From Westiellopsis prolifica IICB1 (GTDB lineage: Bacteria > Cyanobacteriota > Cyanobacteriia > Cyanobacteriales > Nostocaceae), in contig NZ_NAPS01000001.1 of NCBI RefSeq assembly GCF_004323185.1, positions 1,139,685 through 1,173,320 on the forward strand: a stretch of DNA of 33,636 bases. The letters are read 5' to 3'. The notes beneath the pieces were generated by a model. That model was not told the DNA's origin. It was given only the letters and a program-made list of their open reading frames with translations, and did no database searches. A program made the translations under genes and the position numbers. How positions within the stretch are numbered: the first letter of the stretch is position 1; each line of letters starts with the position of its first letter. Positions 23,019-31,848 of the stretch are shown here, one piece after another.

Positions 23019-25218
23019 TAATATATATTTGCCACATTTGTTCGTAAGCCTTTTCCATTTCACGGGTAAACTGCTTACCATTCCACAGAGGTGCTGTTTT
23101 CCTCGACTGTTTCAACTTCCAACCAATTTGTTGTCTTAAACCCTCATCTTTCCCCAATTGAATACCCCACTCTACATACTCTTCATCAGTCCAAGCAATA
23201 CCTTCTGTAATACCCGCATTGATCATCATGGTGTAGCTATTACGGGCTGCAAATTGCTCTCCAACTCTTGTAACTAAAGGAATACCCATCCAGAGTGTTT
23301 CTAAAGTTGTTGTCGCTCCATTGTATGGGTAAGTGTCTAATACTACATCTGCAATAGCTAAATTTGCTCTGTGGATAGACTCAGAAGGATCTAAGGGTAA
23401 AAATCGCAAGCGATCGCATTCTACACCCTCTTCTTCTGCTAAATCCATAAAAAATCTTTGAACACCTTCTGCATTTGCTAGCCCTTTAATTAAGAAATAG
23501 CTATTGCGAACTTCTTTAATAATTTTCATTTGCAATCGCGCTGTCTCAGGGTGACGTTTAAATCCTCGTTGAGCGCTAAGATAAACTACTGCATCACCAG
23601 GAATATTAAGATGATCACGACGTAAAGTCGGTACAGCCACCTCAAAACCATCTACTGCTATATAAGTTTGGGGCAATCTCCAAATTTTTTCTGTATAGTA
23701 TTCTTGAGCAGATTCTGGCAAAACATAGGGATCAGCAATAAAGTAATCAATTGCTGGTATTCCCGAAGCATCCCAACCCAACCAAGTAACCTGAATTGGT
23801 GCGGGTTTGAGTGCCATAATTTCACAAGTAATATCTAGAGTGATGCTATCTAAATCAATTAAAATATCGATTTCATCTTGATAAATTTGTTCAGCTATAT
23901 CTTCACTATAAATTCCGCCTTTATAGATTTGAGCAAATTGTTGAATATACCATTCTTGTAGTGGATCGTTTACCTGTTTATAATTGATGAAATATCCATT
24001 AATATCAAACTTTTCCTGGTTATGATGCTTAATTAACCATCGAGCCAGCAAACCCACAGAATGCCTAGATAAACAATGTGATAAATATCCAATCTTAATT
24101 GACTCACTTTTTTGCTTTAATCTCCATTTTTTATAGTGCTTAATTTTTTCTCTAGCATACTCTTGGACATTCATCTGACAAAGTTGTGCCACTTGATTTT
24201 GAATTTGTCTATTGTGCTTGGGTTGGTCTCGCAAATAAGGTGCAAAATAGTTGGCATTAAAAAGACGCAATACCCAACCTGATTCAAGATTTTTAGGTTG
24301 TATTTCTATCAAAGATGATAGTAGAGATTCTTGCTGATCTAACACTTCATACACTTTCTGCCAATTTCCAGGAGTATCCATTAATCCTCGTTGCAGTAAG
24401 TGGGTTGCAGCTACTTTATCTAACAGCGTATCTGATAGAGAATAGCATAACTGTGCTGTCTCGATTCCCTGAGAATAATTAGTTGCTCTCAGATAACAAG
24501 CTGATAAATGGCGTAAAGCTTCTAAATTTTGAGAATCTAGACGTAATCCCAATTCAACTAAACTAGCTGCAAATTTTGGTGCTTGCAAAGAATGGGCTAT
24601 TTTTACTGCTGCTGGGAGCAAAATATTGATTAAAGATTGAGGTTCTTCACAATATGATAGGCAAGCTTCTGTAAATTGTAAAACGGAGGGATGTAAAGGA
24701 GAATAATTGAGAATAATCTCTAAAATTTGTAATAATAATTGAATATCTACAATTTGCTTTGACTGAAGTAACTCAATCACCCCAAAAGAAGTTAATTCAT
24801 CACCAGAAAACTTTTCCTGTTTGATAGTTAGCCCTATCAAATGTAATAGATTATTAATATCTGTGGGATTAATTTCCCGCATATGCTGACGAATTGCCCA
24901 AGCAACTGAATAATCTCCCAGTCTCTCCCTGCGTTCAGCTTCAGTTTTTAATACCTCCATTAATTCATGTGTCCACTGCTCAACCTCCTTGACTTCTCCT
25001 TCACCCATACCTAGAAGCCAAATCATCTGTGCTTCTACTTCTTGTTCTTGCAACAGCATTATCAAGCCTAAATTCCAATAGTGAGACTTAACTTCTGGTT
25101 CGGCTTTAATAGCTTTTTCATAGAAGTTAATCGCTGGACTATAATTGCCTTTGATGAAAGATTGTTGCGCTTGTTGTTGCCAATGCTTTAGTTCAGTATT
25201 AGATTGCACAGAAGTCAT
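23011..25218 (-). CDS. TPR-containing O-GlcNAc transferase-like glycosyltransferase (SPINDLY/OGT, GT41)
   Basis: A 735-residue protein. The N-terminal half is helical, with TPR-type repeats ('QQAQQSFIKGNYSPAINFYE', 'HYWNLGLIMLLQEQEVEAQM'). The C-terminal half from about residue 371 is a GT41 domain: 'IKIGYLSHCLSRHSVGLLAR', 'PIQVTWLGWDASGIPAIDYF', 'VVYLSAQRGFKRHPETARLQ', 'DVVLDTYPYNGATTTLETLW' and 'GIPLVTRVGEQFAARNSYTM'. GT41 enzymes transfer a sugar from a nucleotide donor to Ser/Thr of proteins. It lies downstream of pilA on the same strand, with an intrinsic terminator between, and next to a giant glycosyltransferase. A pilin or other surface protein is therefore a plausible acceptor, but that is inference. 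Its extreme 3' end is formed by a REP. No strong ribosome site is seen. Confidence 0.88.
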   Translation of the reverse strand: MTSVQSNTELKHWQQQAQQSFIKGNYSPAINFYEKAIKAEPEVKSHYWNLGLIMLLQEQEVEAQMIWLLGMGEGEVKEVEQWTHELMEVLKTEAERRERLGDYSVAWAIRQHMREINPTDINNLLHLIGLTIKQEKFSGDELTSFGVIELLQSKQIVDIQLLLQILEIILNYSPLHPSVLQFTEACLSYCEEPQSLINILLPAAVKIAHSLQAPKFAASLVELGLRLDSQNLEALRHLSACYLRATNYSQGIETAQLCYSLSDTLLDKVAATHLLQRGLMDTPGNWQKVYEVLDQQESLLSSLIEIQPKNLESGWVLRLFNANYFAPYLRDQPKHNRQIQNQVAQLCQMNVQEYAREKIKHYKKWRLKQKSESIKIGYLSHCLSRHSVGLLARWLIKHHNQEKFDINGYFINYKQVNDPLQEWYIQQFAQIYKGGIYSEDIAEQIYQDEIDILIDLDSITLDITCEIMALKPAPIQVTWLGWDASGIPAIDYFIADPYVLPESAQEYYTEKIWRLPQTYIAVDGFEVAVPTLRRDHLNIPGDAVVYLSAQRGFKRHPETARLQMKIIKEVRNSYFLIKGLANAEGVQRFFMDLAEEEGVECDRLRFLPLDPSESIHRANLAIADVVLDTYPYNGATTTLETLWMGIPLVTRVGEQFAARNSYTMMINAGITEGIAWTDEEYVEWGIQLGKDEGLRQQIGWKLKQSRKTAPLWNGKQFTREMEKAYEQMWQIYISS

Positions 25219-25258
25219 AGCTAAGAATTTTCAGGGTAGTAGCATTGCTGTAATTGAT

Positions 25259-25293
25259 AAAAAATGAAAGTGGGTAATTAAAACTACCCACTT
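25259..25293 (-). terminator. Intrinsic terminator after pilA
   Basis: On the minus strand, AAGTGGGTA and TACCCACTT form a 9-bp stem with an eight-base loop, followed by TCATTTTTT. It sits 37 bases after the pilin stop and 41 bases before the OGT start. It would end most pilin transcripts and let only readthrough reach the OGT gene. Confidence 0.75.
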
Positions 25294-25329
25294 CCATTGA
25301 GTATTTAAGTAGCTCTGAAGCTAATAGTT

Positions 25330-25875
25330 TTACTTGGATTTGAGTACAGAGTAGCCACTAGGACAAGAGGGTTGCAACTGGGGTGCAGTACCACTAACTG
25401 CCGCAGTTAGAGTATTACTTACTATACCTACTACGTTAGATTCACATAGAACAGCCAAAGTAGTTGCTTCACTTGTTTCTGCTTGCTGGGATAGAATTGC
25501 CACGCCGACGTAGGATTTCAGGGGTGCTTTTAGAGATAAACCATTATTAGTAACCGCAGAAGTCGTTCCACTCACTTCATACTTGTAGTTTTCTGTCTGA
25601 GTATTAATACCTAAGCCTAACTGATTTATCCCAGTTGAAAACTCACCATTTTCCAAAAAGTATGCTTGTTGAGCGCGGTTCATGGAACCACTGTACTGTT
25701 TAGCTTCTGATTGTTTACCTTTATTCGCTTGGTTGAGGAAAGAGGGTAGAGCGATCGCAGACAAAATACCAATAATAATAATTACTACCAGTAGTTCAAT
25801 CAGTGTAAAACCTTCGTCTTCTGATCTTTTCTTAAGAATGTGCTGCAAAAACTTGGCTTTTAGTTCAGTTTTCAT
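25330..25875 (-). CDS. pilA: Type IV pilin-like prepilin
   Basis: A 181-residue prepilin. A 22-residue basic leader ends in Gly22, the prepilin peptidase site. The class III signal is G22-FTLIELLVVIIIIGILSA, with Glu27 at the mature +5 position and a long hydrophobic helix. The C-terminal globular part is rich in Ser/Thr/Gly and contains two cysteines ('LAVLCESN', 'LQPSCPSGYS') that could close a D-loop disulfide. Cyanobacterial PilA proteins of this pattern form pili for motility and DNA uptake; in filamentous species they serve hormogonia. An AAGG lies about 12 bases before the ATG. It is followed by its own terminator and then the OGT gene. It could be a minor pilin rather than the major PilA, since only one copy is seen. 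Confidence 0.85.
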   Translation of the reverse strand: MKTELKAKFLQHILKKRSEDEGFTLIELLVVIIIIGILSAIALPSFLNQANKGKQSEAKQYSGSMNRAQQAYFLENGEFSTGINQLGLGINTQTENYKYEVSGTTSAVTNNGLSLKAPLKSYVGVAILSQQAETSEATTLAVLCESNVVGIVSNTLTAAVSGTAPQLQPSCPSGYSVLKSK

Positions 25876-26000
25876 ATATTGTGCCTTTCTGCAAGGAATT
25901 ATTTATTGAGTCGTAAAAGTAACTTACCCACTTAAAATTGCTTTCATATCAATCTAGTAAAAAATGTTTCTCGCTAGTGCGTAAAAGGATTGAAGAAAGG

Positions 26001-26137
26001 GGAGTGTGGGAAGTGTGGGGAGTAATGTAGAGACGCGATTCATCGCGTCTGGAAGTGGGGGGAGTGGGGGAGGAATTATTTAACAAGTCTGTTCCCAATG
26101 CCCAATGACCAATGACAAATTACCAATGACAAATGAC
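26001..26137. repeat. Composite dispersed repeat with heptamer remnants
   Basis: GTGTGGGGAGT-type units are followed by GAATTATTTAACAAGTCTGT plus TCCCAATGCCCAATG (26073-26107). This 35-bp block recurs exactly at 33581-33615 at the end of the window. Degenerate CAATGAC/AAATGAC heptamers follow. The 332-bp gap between pilA and the NTRC gene holds this element and no gene. Promoters for both divergent genes must lie here, but I could not pick a convincing box. Confidence 0.8.
26027..26050. repeat. REP family A palindrome, truncated copy, inside another repeat
   Basis: GTAGAGACGCGAT, a short TC centre, then ATCGCGTCT. The copy lacks the final CTAC seen in the four copies near RAYT A. It interrupts the GTGTGGGGAG / GGAAGTGGGG tract of the composite repeat, which is uninterrupted in the copy near 33.57 kb. 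Confidence 0.85.
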
Positions 26138-26207
26138 TAACAATCAATAAATTTATTTGTTATACTAAATTAAACGTAGTCGTTATGAGTTCGTATACTT
26201 AGCCATC

Positions 26208-27575
26208 ATGACTAACCCAAATGTAGAAAACGTGGTAATTATCGGTTCTGGCCCAGCCGGCTACACAGCTGCTATTTATGCAGGACGCGCCAACCTGAAA
26301 CCAGTTGTATTTGAGGGCTTCCAAGCAGGGGGTTTACCTGGTGGACAGTTGATGACAACAACGGAAGTAGAAAACTTTCCTGGCTTCCCCAAAGGGATTA
26401 CTGGGCCAGAACTGATGGATTTGATGAAGGCTCAAGCGGAACGTTGGGGGGCTGAACTGTACACAGAAGACGTGATTGAAGTAGATTTGAGTCAGCGTCC
26501 GTTTATAGTCCGCTCACAGGAACGGGAATTTAAAACCCATAGTTTAATTATTGCCACAGGTGCAACGGCAAAGCGTTTAGGTTTAGACAACGAGCATGAA
26601 TTTTGGAGTCGTGGTATTTCTGCTTGTGCAATCTGTGATGGTGCTACACCAATTTTCCACGGTGCTGAATTGGCTGTGGTGGGTGGTGGCGACTCAGCAG
26701 CAGAAGAAGCTATTTATTTAACTAAATATGGTTCTAAGGTAAATTTGCTGGTACGCTCTGAAAAGATGCGGGCTTCTAAAGCTATGCAAGACCGAGTTTT
26801 GAGTAACCCCAAAATCCATGTTCACTGGAATACTGAACCTGTGGATGTGTTTGGGAACGGCCACATGGAAGGGGTGAAAATCCGCAATACCAAAACCAAC
26901 GAAGAAAGCGAACTACACGTCAAGGGTTTATTCTACGCGATCGGTCACACTCCGAATACTTCTTTGTTTAAAGGACAAATAGAACTCGATGAGGTGGGTT
27001 ACATTGTTACCAAGCCTGGTTCACCAGAAACAAGTTTAGAAGGGGTTTTTGCTGCTGGTGACGTGCAGGATCATGAATATCGTCAAGCAATTACCGCAGC
27101 AGGTAGTGGTTGTATGGCGGCGATGTTAGCAGAACGGTGGTTGTCTAGCAATGCTCTAATTCAAGAGTTTCATCAAGTGTCACATACTCCCGATAATGAA
27201 TTAGAGCCTCAGCCTACCTCTAAGAAAACTCCCACTGATGACGAATTTGATTTAACTGCAACACGTCATCGGGGAAGTTATTCTCTGCGGAAACTTTTCC
27301 ATGAAAGCGATCGCCTGCTCATTGTAAAATACGTTTCTCCCGGTTGTGGCCCTTGTCATACCCTCAAACCTATACTTAATAAAGTCGTCGATGACTTTGA
27401 CGGCAAAATCCATTTTGTGGAAATTGATATCGACAAAGACCGGGAAATTGCGGAAAACGCAGGTATTAGCGGAACTCCCACAATTCAGTTCTTTAAGAAC
27501 AAGGAATTATTAAAAGAACTTAAAGGCGTGAAGCAAAAGAGCGAGTATCGACAGTTAATCGAAAATAATTTGTAG
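26208..27575 (+). CDS. trxB: NADPH-thioredoxin reductase with C-terminal thioredoxin domain (NTRC type)
   Basis: A 455-residue flavoenzyme fused to thioredoxin. FAD-binding '[20 protein letters not shown]' opens the protein, C140-A-I-C143 is the redox pair of the reductase, and '[20 protein letters not shown]' binds NADPH. '[20 protein letters not shown]' closes the FAD domain. After a ~35-residue linker, residues about 355-455 are a thioredoxin domain with C380-G-P-C383 and the cis-proline stretch '[11 protein letters not shown]'. In cyanobacteria and chloroplasts NTRC takes electrons from NADPH and reduces 2-Cys peroxiredoxins and other targets in the cytosol or stroma, chiefly in darkness. 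It is apparently transcribed alone. 'CAIC' in place of the bacterial CATC is usual for the plant/cyanobacterial type. Confidence 0.95.
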   Translation: MTNPNVENVVIIGSGPAGYTAAIYAGRANLKPVVFEGFQAGGLPGGQLMTTTEVENFPGFPKGITGPELMDLMKAQAERWGAELYTEDVIEVDLSQRPFIVRSQEREFKTHSLIIATGATAKRLGLDNEHEFWSRGISACAICDGATPIFHGAELAVVGGGDSAAEEAIYLTKYGSKVNLLVRSEKMRASKAMQDRVLSNPKIHVHWNTEPVDVFGNGHMEGVKIRNTKTNEESELHVKGLFYAIGHTPNTSLFKGQIELDEVGYIVTKPGSPETSLEGVFAAGDVQDHEYRQAITAAGSGCMAAMLAERWLSSNALIQEFHQVSHTPDNELEPQPTSKKTPTDDEFDLTATRHRGSYSLRKLFHESDRLLIVKYVSPGCGPCHTLKPILNKVVDDFDGKIHFVEIDIDKDREIAENAGISGTPTIQFFKNKELLKELKGVKQKSEYRQLIENNL

Positions 27576-27665
27576 TTATTACGCTACGGGATCTAATACC
27601 AAAATTTTAATGTTGACAAGGCTAAATCTCTCGTAAATTAACCAACAGGTGAAATCACAAAGTCC

Positions 27666-27699
27666 AGATCCCCGATTTCTTTAAAGAAGTCGGGGATCT
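27666..27699. repeat. Dispersed hairpin AGATCCCCGA...TCGGGGATCT, copy 1
   Basis: Arms AGATCCCCGATTTCTTT and AAAGAAGTCGGGGATCT are near-perfect reverse complements. A close copy lies at 30765. There is no T-run on either side, so it may end transcription with help or be purely a mobile palindrome. It lies between the NTRC gene and cbiG-cobJ. Confidence 0.85.
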
Positions 27700-27729
27700 T
27701 GTCTGGAGCGAATTATTTAGGAATGCTAT

Positions 27730-29508
27730 ATGACCAAAATTGCACCCGTTATTATTGTGCTGGGTAACAACAGTATCCCCGTTGCCCGTAAGATTATTAG
27801 TGTTTTGCCAGAAGCGCAGTTATACGGACTAGCAGGCCGGACTTCTGATGTGGATGTGAGTTTTACAGAGTTTGGAGTTACACTGCGGGAGTTATTCACA
27901 AATGGCACACCGATTATTGGCTTTTGTGCTACAGGTATTTTGATCAGAACCTTAGCACCACTGCTTGCCAACAAGCGACAGGAACCCCCAGTTTTAGCTG
28001 TTGCAGAGGATGGTAGTGCAGTTGTACCTCTGTTGGGAGGACTCAATGGTGTTAATAGTTTGGCACGCAAGATTGCCAGTGTATTAAGTATCAAACCTGC
28101 AATCACAACTACGGGTGATATCCGCTTTGGTATTGCGTTAGAAGATCCACCAGCAGGCTATCACTTATCTAACCCGGAATATGCCAAAACCTTTATGTCT
28201 GACCTTTTAGCTGGGGAATCGATCCAATTAAAAGGTAATGCGGCTTGGCTGAGAAATTGTTCGTTACCTATTGCTGAAGATGCAGAAAAGGTCATAGAAG
28301 TTACAGAAAAAGCAGTAGATTCCACATCAAATTACTTAATTTATCATCCTACAACGATCGCCATCGGAATAACCCCCCTTAATCCCCGCTTTCAAAGTAG
28401 AGAATATTCCGAGTTAGTCGCCTTAGTACAACAAATGCTAGCAGATGCACAGTTAGCTCCGGCGTCAGTGGCTGGGGTTTTTGCTAGTATCTCAGACGCT
28501 GCTGAACCTGGTTTACAAGCGATCGCCAATTCTCTCAATGTACCAATTCGTTTCTTTACTCCCGATGCGATCGCTCAGGTTATGTCTCAAAACAATACTA
28601 CAGATGTAGCAACCGGAGCGGCTTTATTAGCTGCGGCGGCTGGGAAATTGATAATACAACGGCAAACAGCGAATTTTTCCTGTACGATTGCGATCGCACC
28701 TTTACCCATTGACATTAACACCACAGGTACACCACGGGGACGCTTGGCAATTATTGGCACAGGACCAGGTAGAAGTGATTGGATGTCGCCGGAAGTCAAA
28801 GAAATCTTACGTAATGCCACTGATTTTGTTGGTTATTCTACTTACTTGAATTTAGTTAAAGCTTTCACCAAGGATAAACGCCTGCATGAGTCTGACAATC
28901 GTGAAGAAATTGCACGAGCAAAAGTAGCCCTGGATTTAGCAGCAGAGGGACGGTTTGTGGTGGTGGTATCCTCTGGTGATCCTGGAATCTATGCAATGGC
29001 AGCCGCAGTCTTTGAAGTGCTGGATCAACAAGCCAAGCCAGAGTGGCAAAGTATCGAAATTCAAGTAGCGCCGGGTATTTCCGCAATGCAAGCAGCCGCA
29101 GCCAAAATAGGCGCACCCCTTGGCCATGATTTCTGTACAATTTCTCTCTCAGATATCTTAAAACCCTGGTCAATTATCGAACAACGGATTACTGCTGCTG
29201 CTCAAGCAGATTTTGTGATTGCTTTTTACAACCCAGTTTCCAAGCAACGCACCTGGCAATTAACAGAGACACAAAAAATACTTCTGCGTCATCGTTCTGC
29301 CGATACTCCGGTAGTACTTGCGCGTAACATCGGTAGAGATGGAGAATCAACTGTAGTGTGTACTCTGGGAAATTTAGTACCAGAACATGCTGATATGCGG
29401 ACAGTGATTATTATAGGTTCCAGCAAAACTCGCATGATCCCAAAACGAGATGGTGGTAACTGGGTTTATACCCCCCGTCGCTATGATAATTATCAAGCGC
29501 TCTGGTAA
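27730..29508 (+). CDS. cobJ: CbiG - CobJ fusion: cobalt-precorrin-5A hydrolase / precorrin-3B C17-methyltransferase
   Basis: A 592-residue bifunctional corrin enzyme. Residues 1-330 are CbiG-like ('GVTLRELFTNGTPIIGFCAT', 'AEDGSAVVPLLGGLNGVNSL', 'IGITPLNP', 'DVATGAALLAAAAGKLI'), which removes the C2 unit on ring contraction. Residues about 337-592 are a CobJ/CbiH SAM methylase ('GRLAIIGTGPGRSDWMSPEV', 'VVSSGDPGIYAMAAAVFE', 'VAPGISAMQAAAAKIGAPLG', 'FYNPVSKQR'). This fusion is usual in cyanobacteria. AGGA lies seven bases before the ATG. No riboswitch is seen upstream, unlike the cobG operon. The last residues after 'NWVYTPRR' (YDNYQALW) are encoded by DNA shared out of frame with a protease remnant, so the natural end has probably been replaced. 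Confidence 0.92.
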   Translation: MTKIAPVIIVLGNNSIPVARKIISVLPEAQLYGLAGRTSDVDVSFTEFGVTLRELFTNGTPIIGFCATGILIRTLAPLLANKRQEPPVLAVAEDGSAVVPLLGGLNGVNSLARKIASVLSIKPAITTTGDIRFGIALEDPPAGYHLSNPEYAKTFMSDLLAGESIQLKGNAAWLRNCSLPIAEDAEKVIEVTEKAVDSTSNYLIYHPTTIAIGITPLNPRFQSREYSELVALVQQMLADAQLAPASVAGVFASISDAAEPGLQAIANSLNVPIRFFTPDAIAQVMSQNNTTDVATGAALLAAAAGKLIIQRQTANFSCTIAIAPLPIDINTTGTPRGRLAIIGTGPGRSDWMSPEVKEILRNATDFVGYSTYLNLVKAFTKDKRLHESDNREEIARAKVALDLAAEGRFVVVVSSGDPGIYAMAAAVFEVLDQQAKPEWQSIEIQVAPGISAMQAAAAKIGAPLGHDFCTISLSDILKPWSIIEQRITAAAQADFVIAFYNPVSKQRTWQLTETQKILLRHRSADTPVVLARNIGRDGESTVVCTLGNLVPEHADMRTVIIIGSSKTRMIPKRDGGNWVYTPRRYDNYQALW

Positions 29509-30666
29509 CACCTATACCGTCTTGACTGCTTATCATGTGGTGCAATCTGGGAAAAAATACGAAATCATTACCCCTGATCAACAAAGTTATACAACCAATA
29601 CTGTGAAACAATTGCAAGGATTAGACTTAGCCATTGTTGAGTTTAGCAGTAGTAAAACTTATAACGTTGCGAAAATTGGTAACTCTGATCAAGCCACAGC
29701 TAGTACAACTGTGTATGTCGCTGGGTTTCCTGGAAGGACAATCAAGGAGCAATTGCTGCTTACACCGAAGCAATTCGCCTTAATTCTAAATACGCTGCTG
29801 CTTACAACAACCGAGCTGTAGCCCGCTCAGGTTTGGGAGACAAGCAAGGGGCGATCAATGATTACAACCAAGCCCTCAAATTTAATCCCAACATTTTGGA
29901 AGCTTACATTGGTCGATGTAATGTCCGTTCAGATTTAGGAGACAATCAAGGAGCGATCATTGATTGCAACCAAGCACTAAAAATTAACCCCAAATCTGCT
30001 TATGCCTATAACAACCGAGGCAAAGCTCGTTATGGATTAAAAGATTATCAAGGGGCGATCGCTGATTACAGCCAAGCCATCAAAATTAATCCTAACTACG
30101 ACAAACCATACAACAACTGGGGTTTAGCTCTTTACAAATTGGGAGATAAGCAAGGAGCAATCACTAATTTCAACCAATCCATCAAAATTAATCCTAACTA
30201 TGCCGATGCCTATAACAACAGAGGTACTGTCCGCGATGATTTGGGAAACTACCAAGAGGCGATCGCTGATTACAACCAAGCCCTCAAAATTAATCCCGAC
30301 TATGCCGAAGCATACTACAACAGAGGTATAGCTCGCTCCGAATTGGGAGATTACCAAGGGGCTATAGCTGATTACACCCAAGCCATCAAAATTAAGCCTA
30401 ACTACGGCAAAGCCTACAATAACTTGGGTAAAGCTCGTTATGAATTAGGAGATTACCAAGGGGCGATCGCTGATTACAACCAAGCCCTCAAAATTAATCC
30501 CAACTTTGCCTATGCTTATTATGGTCGAGGTTCATCCCGTGCCAACTTGGGTGATAAGCAAGGTGGGATTGCGGATTTACACAAAGCTGCTGAAATCTTG
30601 CGAAAAGATGGAGATACACAGTGGTATCAAAAAGCATTGGAGTTAATTAGAAAGCTTCAGCAGTAG
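29483..30666 (+). pseudogene. Decayed trypsin-like protease / TPR gene, deleted at the 5' end and frameshifted
   Basis: The first part (29483 to about 29735) reads as an S1C-type protease fragment, 'IIIKRSGNTYTVLTAYHVVQ' with 'LDLAIVEFSSS' and 'STTVYVAGFPG'. It has the histidine and aspartate regions but ends before any catalytic serine. It lacks a signal peptide and start, and its beginning overlaps the end of cobJ. The second part, in another frame from about 29734, encodes eight 34-residue TPR units ('GAIADYNQALKINPNYAEAY'-type) and a C-terminal cap ending in 'ALELIRKLQQ'. The only start for the TPR part is a TTG inside a repeat, without a ribosome site. Intact cyanobacterial proteins with a protease domain followed by TPRs suggest one ancestral gene that lost its front and the segment between the domains. 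The TPR part might still be translated, but I doubt it. Confidence 0.7.
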
Positions 30667-30764
30667 GTAGAGTAAGAAATAGAAAATTAAAATTATCTGA
30701 TGATAATTGCTGCGATCGCACCAGCAGTAATTTTCAAGTTTCAAGTTCCAATCTGAAGCGCTAT

Positions 30765-30797
30765 AGATCCCCGACTTTTTGAAAAAGTCGGGGATCT
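30765..30797. repeat. Dispersed hairpin AGATCCCCGA...TCGGGGATCT, copy 2
   Basis: Arms AGATCCCCGACTTTTT and AAAAAGTCGGGGATCT, with a one- or two-base centre. It lies between the protease/TPR remnant and the convergent fructokinase gene, so it could serve as a two-way transcription end. It has the same family as the hairpin at 27666, with loop-side differences only. Confidence 0.85.
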
Positions 30798-30864
30798 GAA
30801 CATCGGCGACTCATCAAAATCAATGTAATCGAGTCCTGACAAATACGGTTCGGTTAAGGGCTTG

Positions 30865-31848
30865 CTAATATTGCTTAGAATGTTGCAACAGAAAAGCTTC
30901 CACCTCATCTGTGGTTGGTTGAGATGCCATAGCTCCTGGTTTCATTGTTGTCAATGCTCCAACAGCACTAGCATAGGTGACAATTTGTTTGGCTTTTTCT
31001 GGATCACTCAAGCTTTTGATCCCATAAGTTAGTAATTGGTGGATGAATCCAGCCACAAAACTATCTCCGGCGCCAGTCGTATCAGCCACATTCACAGCAA
31101 AAGCGGGTAACTGACCATCGTGTTCTTCAAAGGAGTAAGCACAACCGTGTTCGCCATCCGTCACCACCACACCTTCAATAGAGTCGAGATGGTTGAGAAT
31201 TTCCCTTGGTCTTCTGGTATTAAATAGCCATTCGGCTTCTTCTAGGGAGAGTTTGAGAAAATCGACTTTTTTGAATAAACCACGAATCGTTTGTGGTGCT
31301 ATGTCAGGGTTCGGCCAAAATACCGGACGCCAATTCACATCCAGCAAAACCTTGAGGTTATATTCTTCCGCTAGTTCCAAAGTGCGGTAAACTGCTTTGG
31401 CGCTTTCTGGATAAGCTAATTCCAAAGTACCCAAAACCAGAAAATCTGCGGCTTCAAAGAGCTTGATGGGTAATTGCTGGGCTTGCAAGCGGGTATCACC
31501 AAATTCTGTGGTATTGTGCTGTCCAAATCCGGCAAAGTGGCGATCGCCTTCAACAGAGCGAACCACATAAACTTGTCGCGTTGGTGCTGTCGGATGGCGC
31601 TGCACACCAGTTGTATCCACACCGATATTCTGCAATAAATCTACCAGTTCATTACCTGGTTGATCTTCACCCACACAACCAATAAATCCCGTGGGGATAC
31701 CCAGCTTGACTAAAGCACAGGCGACATTGGCTGGCGCACCTCCAGGATAAGGAGTCCAAGACTCCACCTCAGCGAGCGGGCGCCCCAACTGATCAGCTAA
31801 ACAATCAAATAAAATCTCACCCAGGCACAGAACACGGGGATTACTCAT
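30865..31848 (-). CDS. PfkB-family sugar kinase, probably fructokinase
   Basis: A 327-residue ribokinase-fold kinase that phosphorylates a sugar with ATP. It begins 'VLCLGEILFDCLADQLG'. The substrate-side glycine motif is 'YPGGAPANVACALVKLG', and the PfkB signature with the catalytic aspartate is 'VADTTGAGDSFVAGFIHQLL'. 'LLDVNWRPVFWP' and 'KLSLEEAEWLF' are typical of bacterial and plant fructokinases. The length is normal. Fructokinase would feed sucrose-derived fructose into glycolysis, but no sucrose genes lie nearby, so 2-keto-3-deoxygluconate kinase or another sugar specificity cannot be excluded. No ribosome site is evident before the ATG. It is divergent from the PedR gene with a 198-bp gap. 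Confidence 0.88.
   Translation of the reverse strand: MSNPRVLCLGEILFDCLADQLGRPLAEVESWTPYPGGAPANVACALVKLGIPTGFIGCVGEDQPGNELVDLLQNIGVDTTGVQRHPTAPTRQVYVVRSVEGDRHFAGFGQHNTTEFGDTRLQAQQLPIKLFEAADFLVLGTLELAYPESAKAVYRTLELAEEYNLKVLLDVNWRPVFWPNPDIAPQTIRGLFKKVDFLKLSLEEAEWLFNTRRPREILNHLDSIEGVVVTDGEHGCAYSFEEHDGQLPAFAVNVADTTGAGDSFVAGFIHQLLTYGIKSLSDPEKAKQIVTYASAVGALTTMKPGAMASQPTTDEVEAFLLQHSKQY

Noticed and set aside
28587-28820. Minus-strand open frames inside cbiG-cobJ and other long genes
   Set aside because: Shadows of strongly supported genes, without family resemblance or start signals.
29450-29821. Independent gene for a 123-residue protease-like protein
   Set aside because: Its start lies within cobJ, it lacks the catalytic serine region and a signal peptide, and its end is out of frame with the TPR part. 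It is treated as part of a pseudogene.
29833-30666. Intact stand-alone TPR gene starting at TTG
   Set aside because: The TTG is the last codon of a TPR unit, another full unit precedes it in the same frame, and no ribosome site is present. Kept only within the pseudogene.
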